Positions 14,720 through 28,895 of a stretch of DNA of 64,000 nt are shown in pieces. Origin of the DNA: Flammulina velutipes. Taxonomy: Eukaryota > Basidiomycota > Agaricomycetes > Agaricales > Physalacriaceae. The position numbers were made by a program, and so were the translations under genes. The stretch lies in assembly GCA_011800155.1 (NCBI GenBank), contig CM022368.1, positions 1,798,001 to 1,862,000 of the forward strand. Reading direction: 5' to 3'. Under the pieces are notes generated by a model. The model made no database searches and had not been told where the DNA came from. It saw only the letters and a program-made list of their open reading frames with translations. The first letter of the stretch is position 1. Each line of letters begins with the position of its first letter.

Positions 14720-15897
14720 ATGTCTGAACGAGCAAAAGGTAGGCTGTTTTATAGACCGCTGTATTCAATCTGACATTTAATAGCACTCGACGCTTTCAGC
14801 ACTGTCATCGCAACATGCAATGGCGCCATACACATGTGTTCCGAATCTCCCACATCCTCAGAAAAACCACCAGATGTCGCAGTCTTGCACAAAGATTTCC
14901 TCTCTTTACTCCTACTCATACGGGGATCCACCACAAAGCTCTCTCTTGCGATGAAACCTTCTTCTCCTGCCTACACTGCAGTCCACACTCCATTAAAAGA
15001 CACATCTAATCACATCGCCGCTGTAGCACACTGTGTTGCCTTCCTACAACCCAGCGTCCATGGCAAGGCTCTCGTTCAAGAATTCCAGCGCGCTGCCACG
15101 GATATTTTCAATGCCATCAAGTCTTTACTGACTGTCCTCGCCGGTGAGGGCCACTTAAACAACAACCTCAATGAGTACTTGGTACGAACGGGGGAGGTCC
15201 ACGACCTTATAGACCTAACACGATCTACGGGTCCAAACGGATTGTCCGAAAACAATACCGGGGCTATTCGAAAGAAATGGCTCCAGGACAAAGGCTCCCT
15301 GGAAGATGGATCGAGCGAACTGGGTGATATTCTCACAAGGGAAGAAAACGGTGGCGAAGTATATGAAGACGACGGGTGGGATGAAATGGGCATGGACGTC
15401 GATGCTGCACTGAATCCGGAAGAACGAGAACGAGTCAAACAGGTCCGCATATTTCTCGCTATCTAAATTATACAAGCCAATGATGGATATCTCTCAAGGC
15501 CCAAACAATCATTCGCCTCTCAACGTTACTGCATTCCCGAATTCTTCGAGACATATTATCACCTACTCCGTCTATCTACGCCATTCCTACAGAGCTCGAC
15601 AAACTCGCGCCTTGTTCATCCTCCCTCCTCATCGCTTCAGACGATTTCATATCATCTCTCCACCCTCCTCATGACACAAAATCCATTACCGAGGAATTAG
15701 CATCCTTTCGTAGCTCCATCGATAGTTTAAACATCGCGGTCGACGCCATCCTCTCAAGTCATGGCCTCTTCACCCAAATGGAAAACTTGAACCTCGAAGG
15801 AACAGCTTCGAAACCTGTGGCGAAGTGGTTCCAGACCTGCTTTCAACAGATCTATAAAAGTATGGATGGTTTTTCTGGATCTCTAGCTACAACGTAG
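14720..15897 (+). CDS. Cyclin-D1-binding protein 1-like (GCIP family)
   Basis: Three exons. A 19-nt first exon (MSERAK, 14720-14738) is spliced at 14784 to ALDAFSTVIATCNGAIHM and the long helical body. A third exon begins AQTIIRLSTLLHSRILRDIL after an intron with donor GTCCGC and acceptor CTCAAG. The stop is at 15897. The body has the all-helical layout of the Grap2/cyclin-D-interacting family: a helical N-terminal half, an acidic loop (YEDDGWDEMGMDVD) then a second helical half. Animal relatives bind cyclin D1 and dampen helix-loop-helix factors; the fungal role is not established. The donor GTCCGC is non-ideal, but the downstream frame is long and uninterrupted, which supports the join. Confidence 0.7.
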
Positions 15898-16092
15898 ACA
15901 ACGCGACGACCTCACTAATCATTTGCCACCTGTGAGCCTGCGATGGTCCTACCGCACGGGAATATATAGCACGCTGCACAGTTACAGACATGGGATGAAG
16001 ATATGAGGTATCACCAGTGATCAATGTTTAGATATGTACGATGTTAATGTGTGGCGCGGACGAGTGGGACGAATTTGCATAAAACATATATT

Positions 16093-17326
16093 TTACATTT
16101 CTCCCTCTTCCTTCTCCTCTGCCGGGTACTGTGCCCCGCCGTTCCGCGCTGCATAAGCCACATGCGAAGCACCATTCGAGCGATGTCGCAATGATCTATC
16201 ATACTCCTCCTTCCACTTTGCGCCCAATATATTGGGGAATAAGACGCTGCTCCGATGAGAACGTAGGACTTCCTCCTCGTACGCAAGAATCTTCTCGGTA
16301 TTAGCCTGTAAATTGAAGAAATGCCTCTGCGACCCATCCTGTTAGCGGATTCGAATATAAGAGGTCAGAACTCACCGATTCGATCGCCCTCTTCGTCCGG
16401 GCATCCTCTCGCATTTTGGCGATCTCCGCCCGCCTCTCATCCGCTCTGCTCAAACCAGAACGTGGGGTCTTGTTGCCAGACTGCTCAACAGTTGGTATCA
16501 ATTTCGCAAATCAATAAGAGCCAAGACACTCACCGCTTTGTTGAAAAGCTCCGAATAGATGGAACTGTTCGACAGATCGACATCTGCAGTTGTCGTCTGC
16601 AGTTGCGCGCGGGCAGCGATGCTAGGCGTCGCAGGAGCAGCAGACAACGCGTCCTTGTTCTTCTTGATCGTTGGTAGCTTCTTCTTCGGTGGCACGGGCG
16701 GGATGGGTGACTCTTTCTCTCGACTGGCGGACGGTGGGGACTTGTGGCGCGCAAGCTCGGATGAGCCTTCAGTGCGGATGTTCGGTTTTTGACGTTTCGC
16801 AGGTGGGGGAGCCGTCTTCCTCTCGTCTTTCATCGTGATGGCCTTCTCCTCTGGCTTAGGTTTGCTTTTCGCCTTCCCGACGCCAGCTTTACCACCAGTC
16901 TTGGTCGGTACTTTGCCCTTCCCACCGCCTTTCTTGCGTCGCGGAGCACTATCGCTAGAATAGCTCGAGTCATCTTCGAAGTCCTGTCCGGGAGCAACGG
17001 TCGCAAGATCTTCGGCGAGCTCTTCAACGTCTACATTGTAATCGTCCTCGTCGTCTTCAGTATGCTTTCGTTTCTTCGACTTTTTGGGCTCGCGACGTGG
17101 TGTCTTGCTGGTGGAGGGCTTCGGTTGTGTTTCTTCAGAAGGTGGTCGCCGTGAAGGAGGTATAGAACGTGCTGGGTCGACATGCTTTGTTCTCTTTGGT
17201 GATACTGTGGTGTTGGTTTCGCCATCTGAATCGTCGTCAGAGATGATCTGTCGTTTGGCCTTGCGCTATCTAGTGGTTACTAACGGCTAGAGAAGGTCAA
17301 AAGAAAGGAAAAGTTACCGACGACAT
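16093..17326 (-). CDS. Basic, Lys/Ser-rich nuclear-type protein, unknown
   Basis: I do not recognise the family. The minus-strand exons read MSS spliced to RKAKRQIISDDDSDGE, then a long disordered region alternating basic and acidic patches (PKRTKHVD, PKKSKKRKHTEDDEDDYN, APRRKKGGGKGKVPTKTGGK), a Pro/Lys region, then QSGNKTPRSGLSRADERRAE. The final exon NTEKILAYEEEVLRSHRSSV leads to LFPNILGAKWKEEYDRSLRH and ends EEKEEGEM-stop at 16093. Several bipartite-type nuclear localisation signals are visible. The only part that looks folded is the C-terminal 100 residues (helical, with conserved-looking aromatic and Trp positions). A chromatin or transcription-related role is a guess from composition only. 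Introns of about 50-70 nt lie near 17270-17318, 16480-16535 and 16315-16377. Confidence 0.65.
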
Positions 17327-17462
17327 TACGGCTGTTGATGGTCAATGAGCAGAATTGTTCAGGGATGGCGAGCACAGCGGCTATCCGGCCCGTTCTACCA
17401 CAGTGTCCAATGATTCGCCTAGTGTTTACATTATAGTTGTACACTGCTCCATATTACACTTA

Positions 17463-18809
17463 TTATGTTGATTCTACTGAAGCCGCGTCGTCGTAGAACT
17501 TGATAAGATCGTTCACGTCGTCTTTGCTTCCCAAGAATACTGAACAACGCTCATGAATGCTCTTGGGCACAATATCCAGGATGCGAGTCTTTCCTGTTGT
17601 TGCCACACCTCCCGCCTTAACAAAGTGTTGTGAGCCATTGGATAGAAAAGGATACAAATGACATACCTGCTCCGTCAAGAATGCCATAGGGAATGCTTCA
17701 TATAATATCCTCAGCTTACCACTCTTGCTCTTTTTGTCATCCGGATAACCAAAAATTCCACCGTACAGGAACGTTCGGTGAACGTCGGCCACCATGGATC
17801 CAATGTAACGAGCGCTATATGGTGCCTTTCCTGGTGGGGGGAATTTGATAGATTTGAGATACGCGTTGACCTGGGGATGGAAGTACATGGCATTTCCTTC
17901 GTTGAAGGAGTAAATCTTCCCGCGGGCGGGTATTTGAATCTGTGGGCATGGTCAGGAGGGAAGCCTCGGGTACAACGAAGAGTACGGGGACATACGTCAG
18001 GATGCGTAAGAATAAACTCGCCCAGTGATGCATCCAGAGTGTAACCGTTGACACCAGAGCCGGTAGAGAGAACTAAATTCGCTGATGATCCATACCTGTT
18101 GCTCATCATGAGTAACGAATTATCTCACAGCGAATAGGGACTCACATGGTGTATCCTGCCGCTACCATCTCACTTCCAGGCCGCAAGACGTCCTCGACAC
18201 TGGCTTTCCCATCCTGACGCTAGACAGCACAAGATCAGAGAGATGAGCACTGGAATATCGTTCTAGATAAGATAGACATACAACTTTGTAGATACCAAAG
18301 ATTGTGCCAATGTTCACACCTGCGTCGATGTTGCTGGATCCATCGAGAGGGTCAAAAACAACGCAGTAGCGGCCACGGTTCTTCTCCTCGATGATGATTG
18401 CGTCTTCGAGCTCCTCTGAGACAAGGACGGCGCACTTGCCGGACGCGCGCAGGGCATTGACCATGATGTCATTCGATAGAACATCAAGTTTCTTCTGGTC
18501 CTCGCCTTGAACGTTGGTTTCCCCCGCAAGACCAACACTGAAGAAATGTCAGTCAGAGGTGGCACACGAGACGGTTTGTGCTTACAGATTGATGAGCCGG
18601 GCTTTGCGAACGTTGGTCGCGATGAACTTGGATGTGACTTGGATAGCCGTCAAGAGCAAGGTCAGATCGCCAGTCGCCGCAGCGCCTAGTCGCAGTTGGT
18701 CGCTCAGGACATGGCTGTATAATGCATGAGATATGTTATAGATGTCAGCAAACAAATCATACCGAGTGAGAGTAATGAGATCAGTGCTGGGGGGCTCTTC
18801 GTTGGACAT
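17463..18809 (-). CDS. FBP1: Fructose-1,6-bisphosphatase
   Basis: Gluconeogenic enzyme that hydrolyses fructose-1,6-bisphosphate to fructose-6-phosphate. The start at 18809 gives [16 protein letters not shown] short intron follows, then [20 protein letters not shown]. Diagnostic blocks are [31 protein letters not shown] (metal ligands), the family signature [20 protein letters not shown] and [20 protein letters not shown]. The C-terminus is [20 protein letters not shown] and ends VEST-stop. Introns are at about 18720-18765, 18545-18585, 18220-18285, 18100-18145, 17945-17995 and 17625-17665. Length is normal for eukaryotic FBPase. Regulation by glucose is expected for the family, but no site was identified here. 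Confidence 0.95.
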
Positions 18810-19069
18810 GTTGAAGGCGTCGGTAGTGTCAAGGCTGGTCTGGCGAATATATGAAAAGGATATCCGTTCAACCTCTCCTTCCAGCTAAATAGGGTTTCTC
18901 ATATCACGTGTGCTTCGCACGGGATAATCCGGAGCATCACCTTCAATTGCGGCGCTCCTTTGTCGTATGAACTAGTCTAAGAAAGCTAATTAGTATCAAC
19001 CAAGGAAATGTGACTAATAGTACAGTATAATAAACATATGCAACAAAACAACAACCTTCCGCGCTCATC

Positions 19070-21038
<1,969 letters not shown>

Positions 21039-21310
21039 GGCCTCCGTCGCGGAAGATACACTTGACCTGATGGATATGTGGCGTTAGAAAAGGCTTGAAT
21101 GACAGATAACACCAGCTTGCATAGTATGAAAGCCTTGTTGGCGTGTTTTCCAGACACTGAGGACGGCCTGGAGGCAGACTAGAAAACGATGATGACAGAG
21201 GGAAGAGAGAATGCAGGGTTGACGGCATTTCCATTTTCGGCGCAACACGTGGCGTGCCCCTGGCTTTACAAGTTGCTGCGAGTTCGGCCTTTGGTTTGGC
21301 ATAGACGACC

Positions 21311-22314
21311 ATGATGGAAGGTCAGCAAATGCAGAAGATCGACTTGACGCCCAAAAGACATCACGGATACGCCGTGATACTCTTTATTATGGGCACTCTC
21401 TTTCCTCCAATGGGTCCGTATCATCTCATCCTATTGTCGGCGACACTTGCAACTCATCACTTCATTCACTCAGCCGTAGCAGCTCGCTTTGGCTTTGGAG
21501 GAGATTTCTGGCTCAATCTGCTCCTTACAATATGTGGATACATCCCAGGTAAGCGTGCCTCTCTACGCCCAAGGACGACGGTGACGCTTACCACAATAAG
21601 GCCACGGCCACAATTTCTACATTCAGGTTAGATACCCAGTCTCCTCTCCTCGCATTCCCTAACACCTTTTCTCAGAACATACGAAATAACAAGAACCACA
21701 GTCGCACGCCAAAGTGGGCACAGAGATACGGCCTTGTCGACACGTCCGAGATCCGTCGCAAGGAGCGCAAATCGCAGTGGGCTAACCGTTACAACGATCG
21801 CCTCCCTCAGTCAACCTTGGAGGGCCAGCCGTATGCCGAAGGACAAGATCAAACTTCTTCCACCGACTTGTCTTCAGAGGATCACAGCCGCCAACGCCAA
21901 GGCAGAGGCGACCTATGGCGGCCCGAAGACGAGAACTACTATAAGAACGATAACGCCAGCTCGACCTCGGGAGGAAGATGGCATTATCCCGCCAACTTTG
22001 AGGACGCTGCACCAGCCCCAACAAGCTCAAAGCGCTCCAAGAAGAAGAAGGACAAAAAGGATCGTTGGGCCAGGACCGAGGACGCTTACTCTATTTCCGA
22101 GGAACGCGAACGCAAAAAGAAGAAGAAGAAGAGCAGGTCCAATGCGTCACTGGCAGGAGATAGTGTCGCTTCCCGCGATGATCAACCCTCCTTCCCAGAA
22201 GATGCGGAGGGAGGTCTTTATGGAGAACGACCTCAACGGTCCTCCAACCCGGAGAATGGAAACGGAAATGGCAACGCCACGAAGGTTGACGATGTCTTTA
22301 ATCATCAGTTCTGA
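21311..22314 (+). CDS. Pmp3/UPF0057-family membrane protein with long charged tail
   Basis: The N-terminal 75 residues are a Pmp3 (YqaE/UPF0057) module. Four exons join as YAVILFIMGTLFPPM, VAARFGFGGDFWLNLLLTIC GYIPG, then HGHNFYIQ, then NIRNNKNHSRTPKWA. Two membrane helices and the GADF/ICLGYIPG-type signature are recognisable (here GGDFWLN and ICGYIPG). Pmp3 relatives affect plasma-membrane potential and salt tolerance. Unlike the usual 52-60-residue members, this one continues about 200 residues with a soluble Ser/Lys/Asp-rich tail containing SKRSKKKKDKKDR and RERKKKKKKSRSN, ending VFNHQF-stop. Two start ATGs occur in a row (21311, 21314). The 24-nt third exon carries GHGHNFYI. Confidence 0.85.
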
Positions 22315-22623
22315 TCGAGTTGACTGTACGCTCGTCGCTTTCACGTCTAATCATCAAGCACTAATCAACGGGTGGCCTTAGAAACGATACTCTGTTCTGC
22401 ATATACCCGCCGCCAGCGTCTCTAATATGACCTGCTGTAATGGCTTTAATGTATGTATTGCGCGATGCGGACTGGTAGTATGGTGCATTATTTATTCAAC
22501 TTGCATTTTACGTGGGTTGCAATGCAGGCCGAGATCAGCGTGTGCTCAAAAGCTCTGAGTTTCCCATACCCACATGGTGCATCGTCAACCAAGAATGCTT
22601 CTATCTTCTCTTTAACTTCCACC
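22315..22623. other. Intergenic stretch
   Basis: About 310 bp between the Pmp3-like stop and the PNGase A-like start. No open frame with splice support; presumably 3' UTR of one gene and promoter of the next. Confidence 0.5.
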
Positions 22624-24966
22624 ATGCTCTTCCTGTCCACTTTGTGGTGGTTGCCCATCGTTCATGCCGCAGTATTAACCAATTTCCAGGTCACACAACC
22701 CGTACTTGTCCCAACAGGTGTCAAAGAATGCACCGTAGAAGTATTGAGGTTCGTCCTTTCGTTCATCTGCTGATGCCCATGAACTGAGAGCTATGTGCAG
22801 ACGTGATTTCGCTTTTTCGTACGGCATGTGTGTACTTTTGAGTATTGTCCATCTATTTCGTATGTTGACGAGCGCCTCTTTGACAACAGTTCCGAGGTCG
22901 TGGAATTAGAGTGGGTGCAGCCGGCCCGTATCATACGTTGCATTCTGATCAAAACAGACCTCCAACGGACTGTGGTCCAGTCGGATCTTGGTCTGCAATT
23001 ACCCTCAACTTCACTGTCACCTCCAATGGTACCCAATATGATCGACTTGGGATATTTACCTTTCAGAACGTCGAGAGTGAGTGACAACATGGTCTCGATT
23101 CCGCCAAATTGATCTCACCTATGCTATTTCGAAGTTTGGCGCACGTCTACACCTGAACCCACTCGCGGGGACGGTATAATCTGGACGTATATCAAAGATG
23201 TTACTCAATACATTCCCCTCTTCGAGACTCATGGGACCTTCATTCTGCAGCTCGACAACATTATACAGGAGGGATTGGATGGTGTTTACTCCAGTTCGTC
23301 CGGTCTTGAGTATGTTCTCAATGATAACTAATGACCGGTGTATAGCTGTCCTATCCGCGACATACTACGAAGCCACCGATCTCTATCCGCCTGCTCCCAG
23401 AGCGGATCATATCATTCCGCTTTCTACAATGAGAAATGACACGGGAAACGACGCATCAGTCCCTCCTGGCTTCTCCGTCAGCCCTTCAATTCCAAGGAGA
23501 GGTGCCAGAGGAACTCATCTTGTATAGATTAATGTCACCCTTCCTGTCAATGCCATCAAGATCTATGCAGAACTTTTTGCGTCAGGCAACTCACAGGAAG
23601 AGTTTTGGGTATGTGTCCATTTAGCGAAACCAAATACTTCAGCGATTCACACACTCTCTCAGTATTATAATGTTCCCAATGAATTTATCCCCGCCCTTCC
23701 CGAAAATACAGCCTACCCACAAGGGCCTTTCAGAGAAGTGCGCCTTCTCATAGACGGCCAACTCGCCGGCGTCGCGTTTCCGTATGCCGTGCTCTTTACC
23801 GGTGGAATTATTCCTTCGTTCTGGAGGTGATTTTGACCATTCTCTGCTCAGTCGTCGTATTTAAGCGTGCACAGGCCAATATCAGCATATGGCGCGTTGG
23901 ACCTACCCACCTACTTCATCGATGTCACACCCTTTGCGCCACTCCTGACCGATGGGTATATTTCTCGCTATCTATTATCCTTAACTTCAACCGTTCGCGC
24001 AGGTTGCCACACGAATTCGTTATCGATGTCTCGTCAGCCGAGTCGGACCATGTCATCAACCAGAACTGGTACATCTCCGGGCTTCTTCAAATCATCACGG
24101 ACACTTCTCCAGAGCCAACAACCGGTGGAATTACTGCGTATGATGTGGAGCCCTTTGCCATCTCGACTTCGTCTGGGGAAACGTTGAACGGAGGTGATGA
24201 TGTAGAAATCACTGTCAAGTCTACCAGACAAATCCACATCGAGTCTACGGTCATTAGTGGCAGTGGGGATGTGACAAATGTCGTATGGAGCCAGCAACTT
24301 TCGTACTCGAATGTTCAAACATATTTGAACAACGCCCTGACTCAGGTAGTGCACCATCGATTCTTCCCCGAGTAAAGCCTTTCTGATCTGCATTTCGAAG
24401 CTCGCAAGACAGACAAGTGAGGGTATTATCGTTTCGACGCATAACGGAGAGCCTGTCGTAGCCGACACGTTTTCGTACCCTTTGGATATTGATATCCAAT
24501 ATGAAAACATGGAAGCGACCAGCTGTCAGTACACCCGCCCATTGAAATCTCGTTTACCACATTTCCATTTCTATTAGGGACTGCCTCGCTAAATCATACG
24601 TACGACCGTACCGTGCAACCAAATCCCCTAGTCTTGGGAACGACCATCCATAACGATCAGAGAGTAGGCAAGTATCCTAATCATTCGTCACTTCCATAAC
24701 ACATAATGACTATGGTCCCAGATGGATTCTTCCAACGACGTACAGGCGGAAATATCGGGAACGGGTCCAGCAGCAACGTGTTCAGCTATGTTGACACGGT
24801 TGGGAATACCTATGCACGCAAAGTGAACGCCGCTCTGAATGTTATAACGCTCGACGAAGAGTCTGGCAGCATGGCTAACAAGATGGCGAAGGAATCCCTG
24901 CAAGTCGTGGGGTTGTCAGAAGGTGACGATTCCAGTGAAGTTCGTCTTCCCGGACAATCCCTGTAA
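22624..24966 (+). CDS. Secreted peptide-N-glycosidase A-like protein
   Basis: Secreted protein of the PNGase A family (amidases that remove N-glycans from glycopeptides). The signal peptide is MLFLSTLWWLPIVHA, then AVLTNFQVTQPVLVP. Characteristic blocks across exons are VTLPVNAIKIYAELFASGN, EEFWYYNVPNEFIP, PFREVRLLIDGQLAGVAFPY, GGIIPSFWRPISAYGALDLP, YFIDVTPFAPLLTDG, HEFVIDVSSAESDHVINQNW and YISGLLQIITD. The final exons give FFQRRTGGNIGNGSSSNVFS and end VRLPGQSL-stop. At least ten introns of 45-65 nt are needed. Family assignment is firm from the central blocks; the exact joins of the 22.75-23.4 kb exons are approximate. Enzymatic activity is inferred from the family only. Confidence 0.85.
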
Positions 24967-25180
24967 CCTCTTAGTCTCTCCTCGAAGTATTTATGTGTGC
25001 ACTTTACTTGGATTACAAAACAAAAATTTCATTTCCTTTTTCTACTCTGTCGCTCCATTAGATCGATCTAAATCGTATCGATATATAAGATATAGCCCTC
25101 TGTCTCTCAGGTGGCCCTCCAGCATCACACCTGATGAGTAGCACGTCAACATCAGCATCCAACGTTTAGTATGTGCACAT

Positions 25181-28100
25181 CTAGAAAAGGCCGACGACTC
25201 GTCCACTCTCTGGATCTAATCCAACCTCCCAGAAACCTGGGCGCGTTCCAAGACCAGGCATCGTCTGCATGTCTCCCAGGAGAGGGTACAAGAAACCGGC
25301 GCCCGCAGAAAGCTTGACAGCCCGGATAGGTACCGTAAAGCCTATTAAAATATTAGCCTTTTATATGTATGTTGTATCGCAAAACGCGTACCAGAAGGAA
25401 CGTTCTTCAGTTTAGGGTCATGCGAGAAGGAGTACTGTGTCTTAGCCATGCAAACTTCAATGCATCAGCAATCTTGAACTTCAAATCGAATGCGGGGGAC
25501 TCACTGGGAAGAGCACTATATCCTTGGCGAGTATACGTCTCCACTTGTTTTTGGGCCAATTCGCTTAACTGAATACCATCCGCGCCGTAGATCTCTTTGC
25601 AGATGATGGATATCTTCTCCTCGATAGGAAGACTGAGGTCGTAAAGGAATTTAAATCCTGAAGGTCCCTCGCATGTCGCGATGACTGCTTCAGCCAACGC
25701 CCGTGCTCCAGCGCCACCTTCCGCCCAATGGTTACTGACAACAGCAGCATCAGCTCCACCGGACAATGCTTCATTGCGGACCAGTTCAAGCTCCGCGGGA
25801 GTATCAGAGCTATAACAAGATATGAGAAAATGACATTCGGAAAACTGCGTAGACATACGCGAACTGATTGATGGCCACGATAACTTTGATGCCGAATTTC
25901 TTTGAGTTTTCGATATGTTTGACCAAGTTCTTGCAGCCTTCTTTCAGAGTCACCAGGTCCTCGTTAGTGTAAGTCTCATGGAGAGGCTTGCCAGGAGTTA
26001 CGTCTGGACCACCGCCATGCATTTTCAGCGCGCGAGTAGTGGCGACGATAACAGTAGCATCAGGCTTGAGACCGCTGACGCGACACTTGATGTTGCAGAA
26101 CTTTTCCATACCCATGTCGGCACCGAATCCACCTTCAGTGAGAACATAGCCAACACGGTCAGAAGAATCTCCAGCTTCCGTTCCAGCGAGCTTCAACGCT
26201 ACACGGTCAGCGAGAATGGAAGAGTTTCCGTGGGCGATGTTAGCGAAAGGTCCAGCGTGGACGAATACAGGTGTACCCTGATGATAAAGTAAATGGTATG
26301 TCGAAAAGCAATCGAAACACGACAGACCTGGAGAGTCTGCATTAGATTGGGCTTGATGGCATCCTTCAAGAGTACGGCAAGAGCGCCAGAAACACCAATA
26401 TCATCAGCAGTTACAGCATCTCCGCGCTTGCTTGTGGCAACCACCATGGCGCCGAGACGTTCTTTCATGTCCTCCAGCCCAGTGGTCAGTGCTAAAACTG
26501 CCATACATTCGCTAGCAACAGCAATGTCGAAGCCAGTGACACGGTCATGGCCTTGCTCAGTCGCATTCTGCCCAATGGTAATCTTACGCAGGAACCTATC
26601 GTTTGTGTCCAGAACACGATTCCAAGTGATAGTGTCGAGGTCTATATCAAGGCGAGCGAACTTGTTAATTTCTTCTGGTGTAAGATCGTTCGGGTTAGTT
26701 TTGTCGATCCCGAGTTTCTTCAAGCGTTTGAACATTAAAGGAGCAAATTCACGCTTTCCCTTTTTGGTGGGAACCAGACGACTGTAGAGTGCCTTGTCAG
26801 ATTGTGTGCCTTCGTGGAAGATGCGAGCATCGAGAGCAGCGGCTGTGAGATGAATCAATAATATGAGGTTGGCCAAAATCTGAAGACGTTACCAAGTAAA
26901 TTATTGGCAGCGGTAACAGCATGGATATCACCAGTAAGATGAAGGTTGAACTAGAACGGTCAGATTTGAGCCATCACATTGTCCTGTAAACTTACCTCGT
27001 CCATTGGAATAACTTGACTATACCCTCCGCCAGCTGCGCCACCTTTGATCCCGAATGTTGGGCCTTGACTGGGTTGACGAACGCATGCAAAGGCAGGGCG
27101 ACCAAGTTCAGCTCCCAGGGCTTGCGCAAGGCCGATGGTAGTAGTCGATTTACCCTCACCCAAAGGCGTCGGCGTTATGCTAGAAATATGATGATTAAGA
27201 TCTTCCTCCCTTCATCTCGTTCATGACATACCCAGCAATGACAATGTATTTGCCATCCGTGCGGTGACTGAGACGGTCAAGAATGCTGAGTTCAACCTTT
27301 GCTTTGTACTTGCCGTAGCTTTCCAATTCATCTGGGAGGATACCGATTTCTTGCGCGAGTTGAGCGACCGGTTTGGGTGTCTGAGCCATGGCAATCTCGA
27401 TATCGGAGGGTACTTTTTCGAGGATATTGAGTTTTAGGGGCTTCACTTTGCGCTCTCGTGATCGTTTCCAAAGTCGTTCAGCCGAAGTCAGCGTATTCTC
27501 CATGAGGAGGGCGACAGTCATCGGGCCTACCCCTCCTGGGACGGGGGTGATGTATGATGCAACATCGGAGGCTGCTGCAAAGTCTACATCTCCTACGAGA
27601 CGTTGTCCAGATTTCTTAGTTGTATCTATTGAAGGAAAATGAGTACGGTGTCCAATCAAGCGGTTAACGCTGAATTACCTGCCACATAGTTGATACCCAC
27701 GTCAATAACGACGGCACCGGGCTTGATCCAAGATCCTTTTACAAACTCTGCCTTTCCGATAGCGGAAACCAGGATGTCTGCGTTCTTGACCTATAAGGAG
27801 ATCAGCCTCGAAGATAGAGCTAGATTTCCAGGATCGTACGATGGATTCGATATTCTTCGTTCGGCTATGGCATTGGGTGACCGTGGCATCCCTATTTCTG
27901 AGCATGGATGCGACTGGACTGCCGACTATGTCACTACGTCCTAAGACGACAGCATTGGTTCCAGAGATGGATATCCCAGTTGATTCCAATAGACGGATGA
28001 CGGCGGAGGGGGTGCAAGGTGCGAAGAGTGGGTCGGATGCTCGTGAAGACAGATGTCCAATGTTGTACGCGTGAAATCTGAGCAATGATCAGGAGTAAAC

Positions 28101-28675
28101 GGGTTCATCAGTGTGCGGCGTACCCGTCTACATCCTTCTCGGGGCTGACGGCTTCCGTGACGAGTCTTTCGCCCTCGGCATCCACATGAGGTCCGAGAGG
28201 AAGCTGAACAAGTATCCCACTGACACTCTCGTCGCCATTCAGCACTTTGACGCGCTCGACGACCTCGTCCACTGTAGCCTCCGCGGGTAACGTGATGTGC
28301 TTAAATTTAATGCCAACCTCTTCAGCGGCCTTGGCCTTCATTCGGACATAGGTTATCGAGTCCGGGCGTTCGCCAGCCTGGATGATGGCTAGTTGGGGTT
28401 GAAAACGAGGAAATGTAGACTGGATAGATCTGATCTTTGTAGCAACTGCCTCGCGAGTCGATCTGGGAGGAATTTAGGTCAAAATATAGTAGTAAGAAGC
28501 AAAAGTAGACGTACTTTGCAATGGCCGTTCCATCTATACGTGTAGCAGACGAGCTCATGGTTCGAGGAAAAGAAAGAGAGATAGGATGATTTAAAGACCC
28601 TTGACGGAGACCCGTGTTGTTTGCGCCGGTTTGGCTGGCGATAATGCGCCTGGCGAATGAAATGCGAGATATCAT
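25181..28675 (-). CDS. ADE3: Trifunctional C1-tetrahydrofolate synthase
   Basis: Carries methylenetetrahydrofolate dehydrogenase/cyclohydrolase in the N-terminal third and formate-THF ligase in the rest, supplying one-carbon units for purines, thymidylate and methionine. N-terminal blocks include [24 protein letters not shown], the nucleotide site [16 protein letters not shown] and [19 protein letters not shown]. The ligase part has the ATP loop [20 protein letters not shown] and [20 protein letters not shown], then [17 protein letters not shown]. The end is [21 protein letters not shown]. Two in-frame starts exist: ATG 28675 gives [20 protein letters not shown], an Arg-rich, acid-poor mitochondrial-type leader; ATG 28558 gives [15 protein letters not shown], the usual cytosolic start. 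The gene is head-to-head with the mitochondrial GrpE gene. ADE3 is the cytosolic yeast name and MIS1 the mitochondrial one; this single gene might serve both. Confidence 0.93.
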
Positions 28676-28895
28676 GGACGGACGAGCATGAAGGAGTGAA
28701 CGCGACTGAATGAGCGTTAAAAGAGGAGCAATGAAGCACCTTCGCAGTGAAAATTGATGTCCGATTGTAAGAAAAAAAAAAGAATATTCAGCCAAACTTC
28801 GTCGGGCTTCGGCACAAGTCGCGTGAATATCTTTTCCCACCCACCACCAACTTCAAAAAAAATATTCGTCAACCTCGACATTAACGACCACGACG
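28676..28895. promoter_or_regulatory. Shared divergent promoter, C1-THF synthase / MGE1
   Basis: A gap of about 220 bp separates the two divergent start codons. It contains an A-run at 28770-28779 and a CCACCCACCACC-type pyrimidine-rich stretch (about 28841-28852) just before the MGE1 start. A bidirectional promoter is inferred from geometry; no factor site was identified. Confidence 0.5.
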
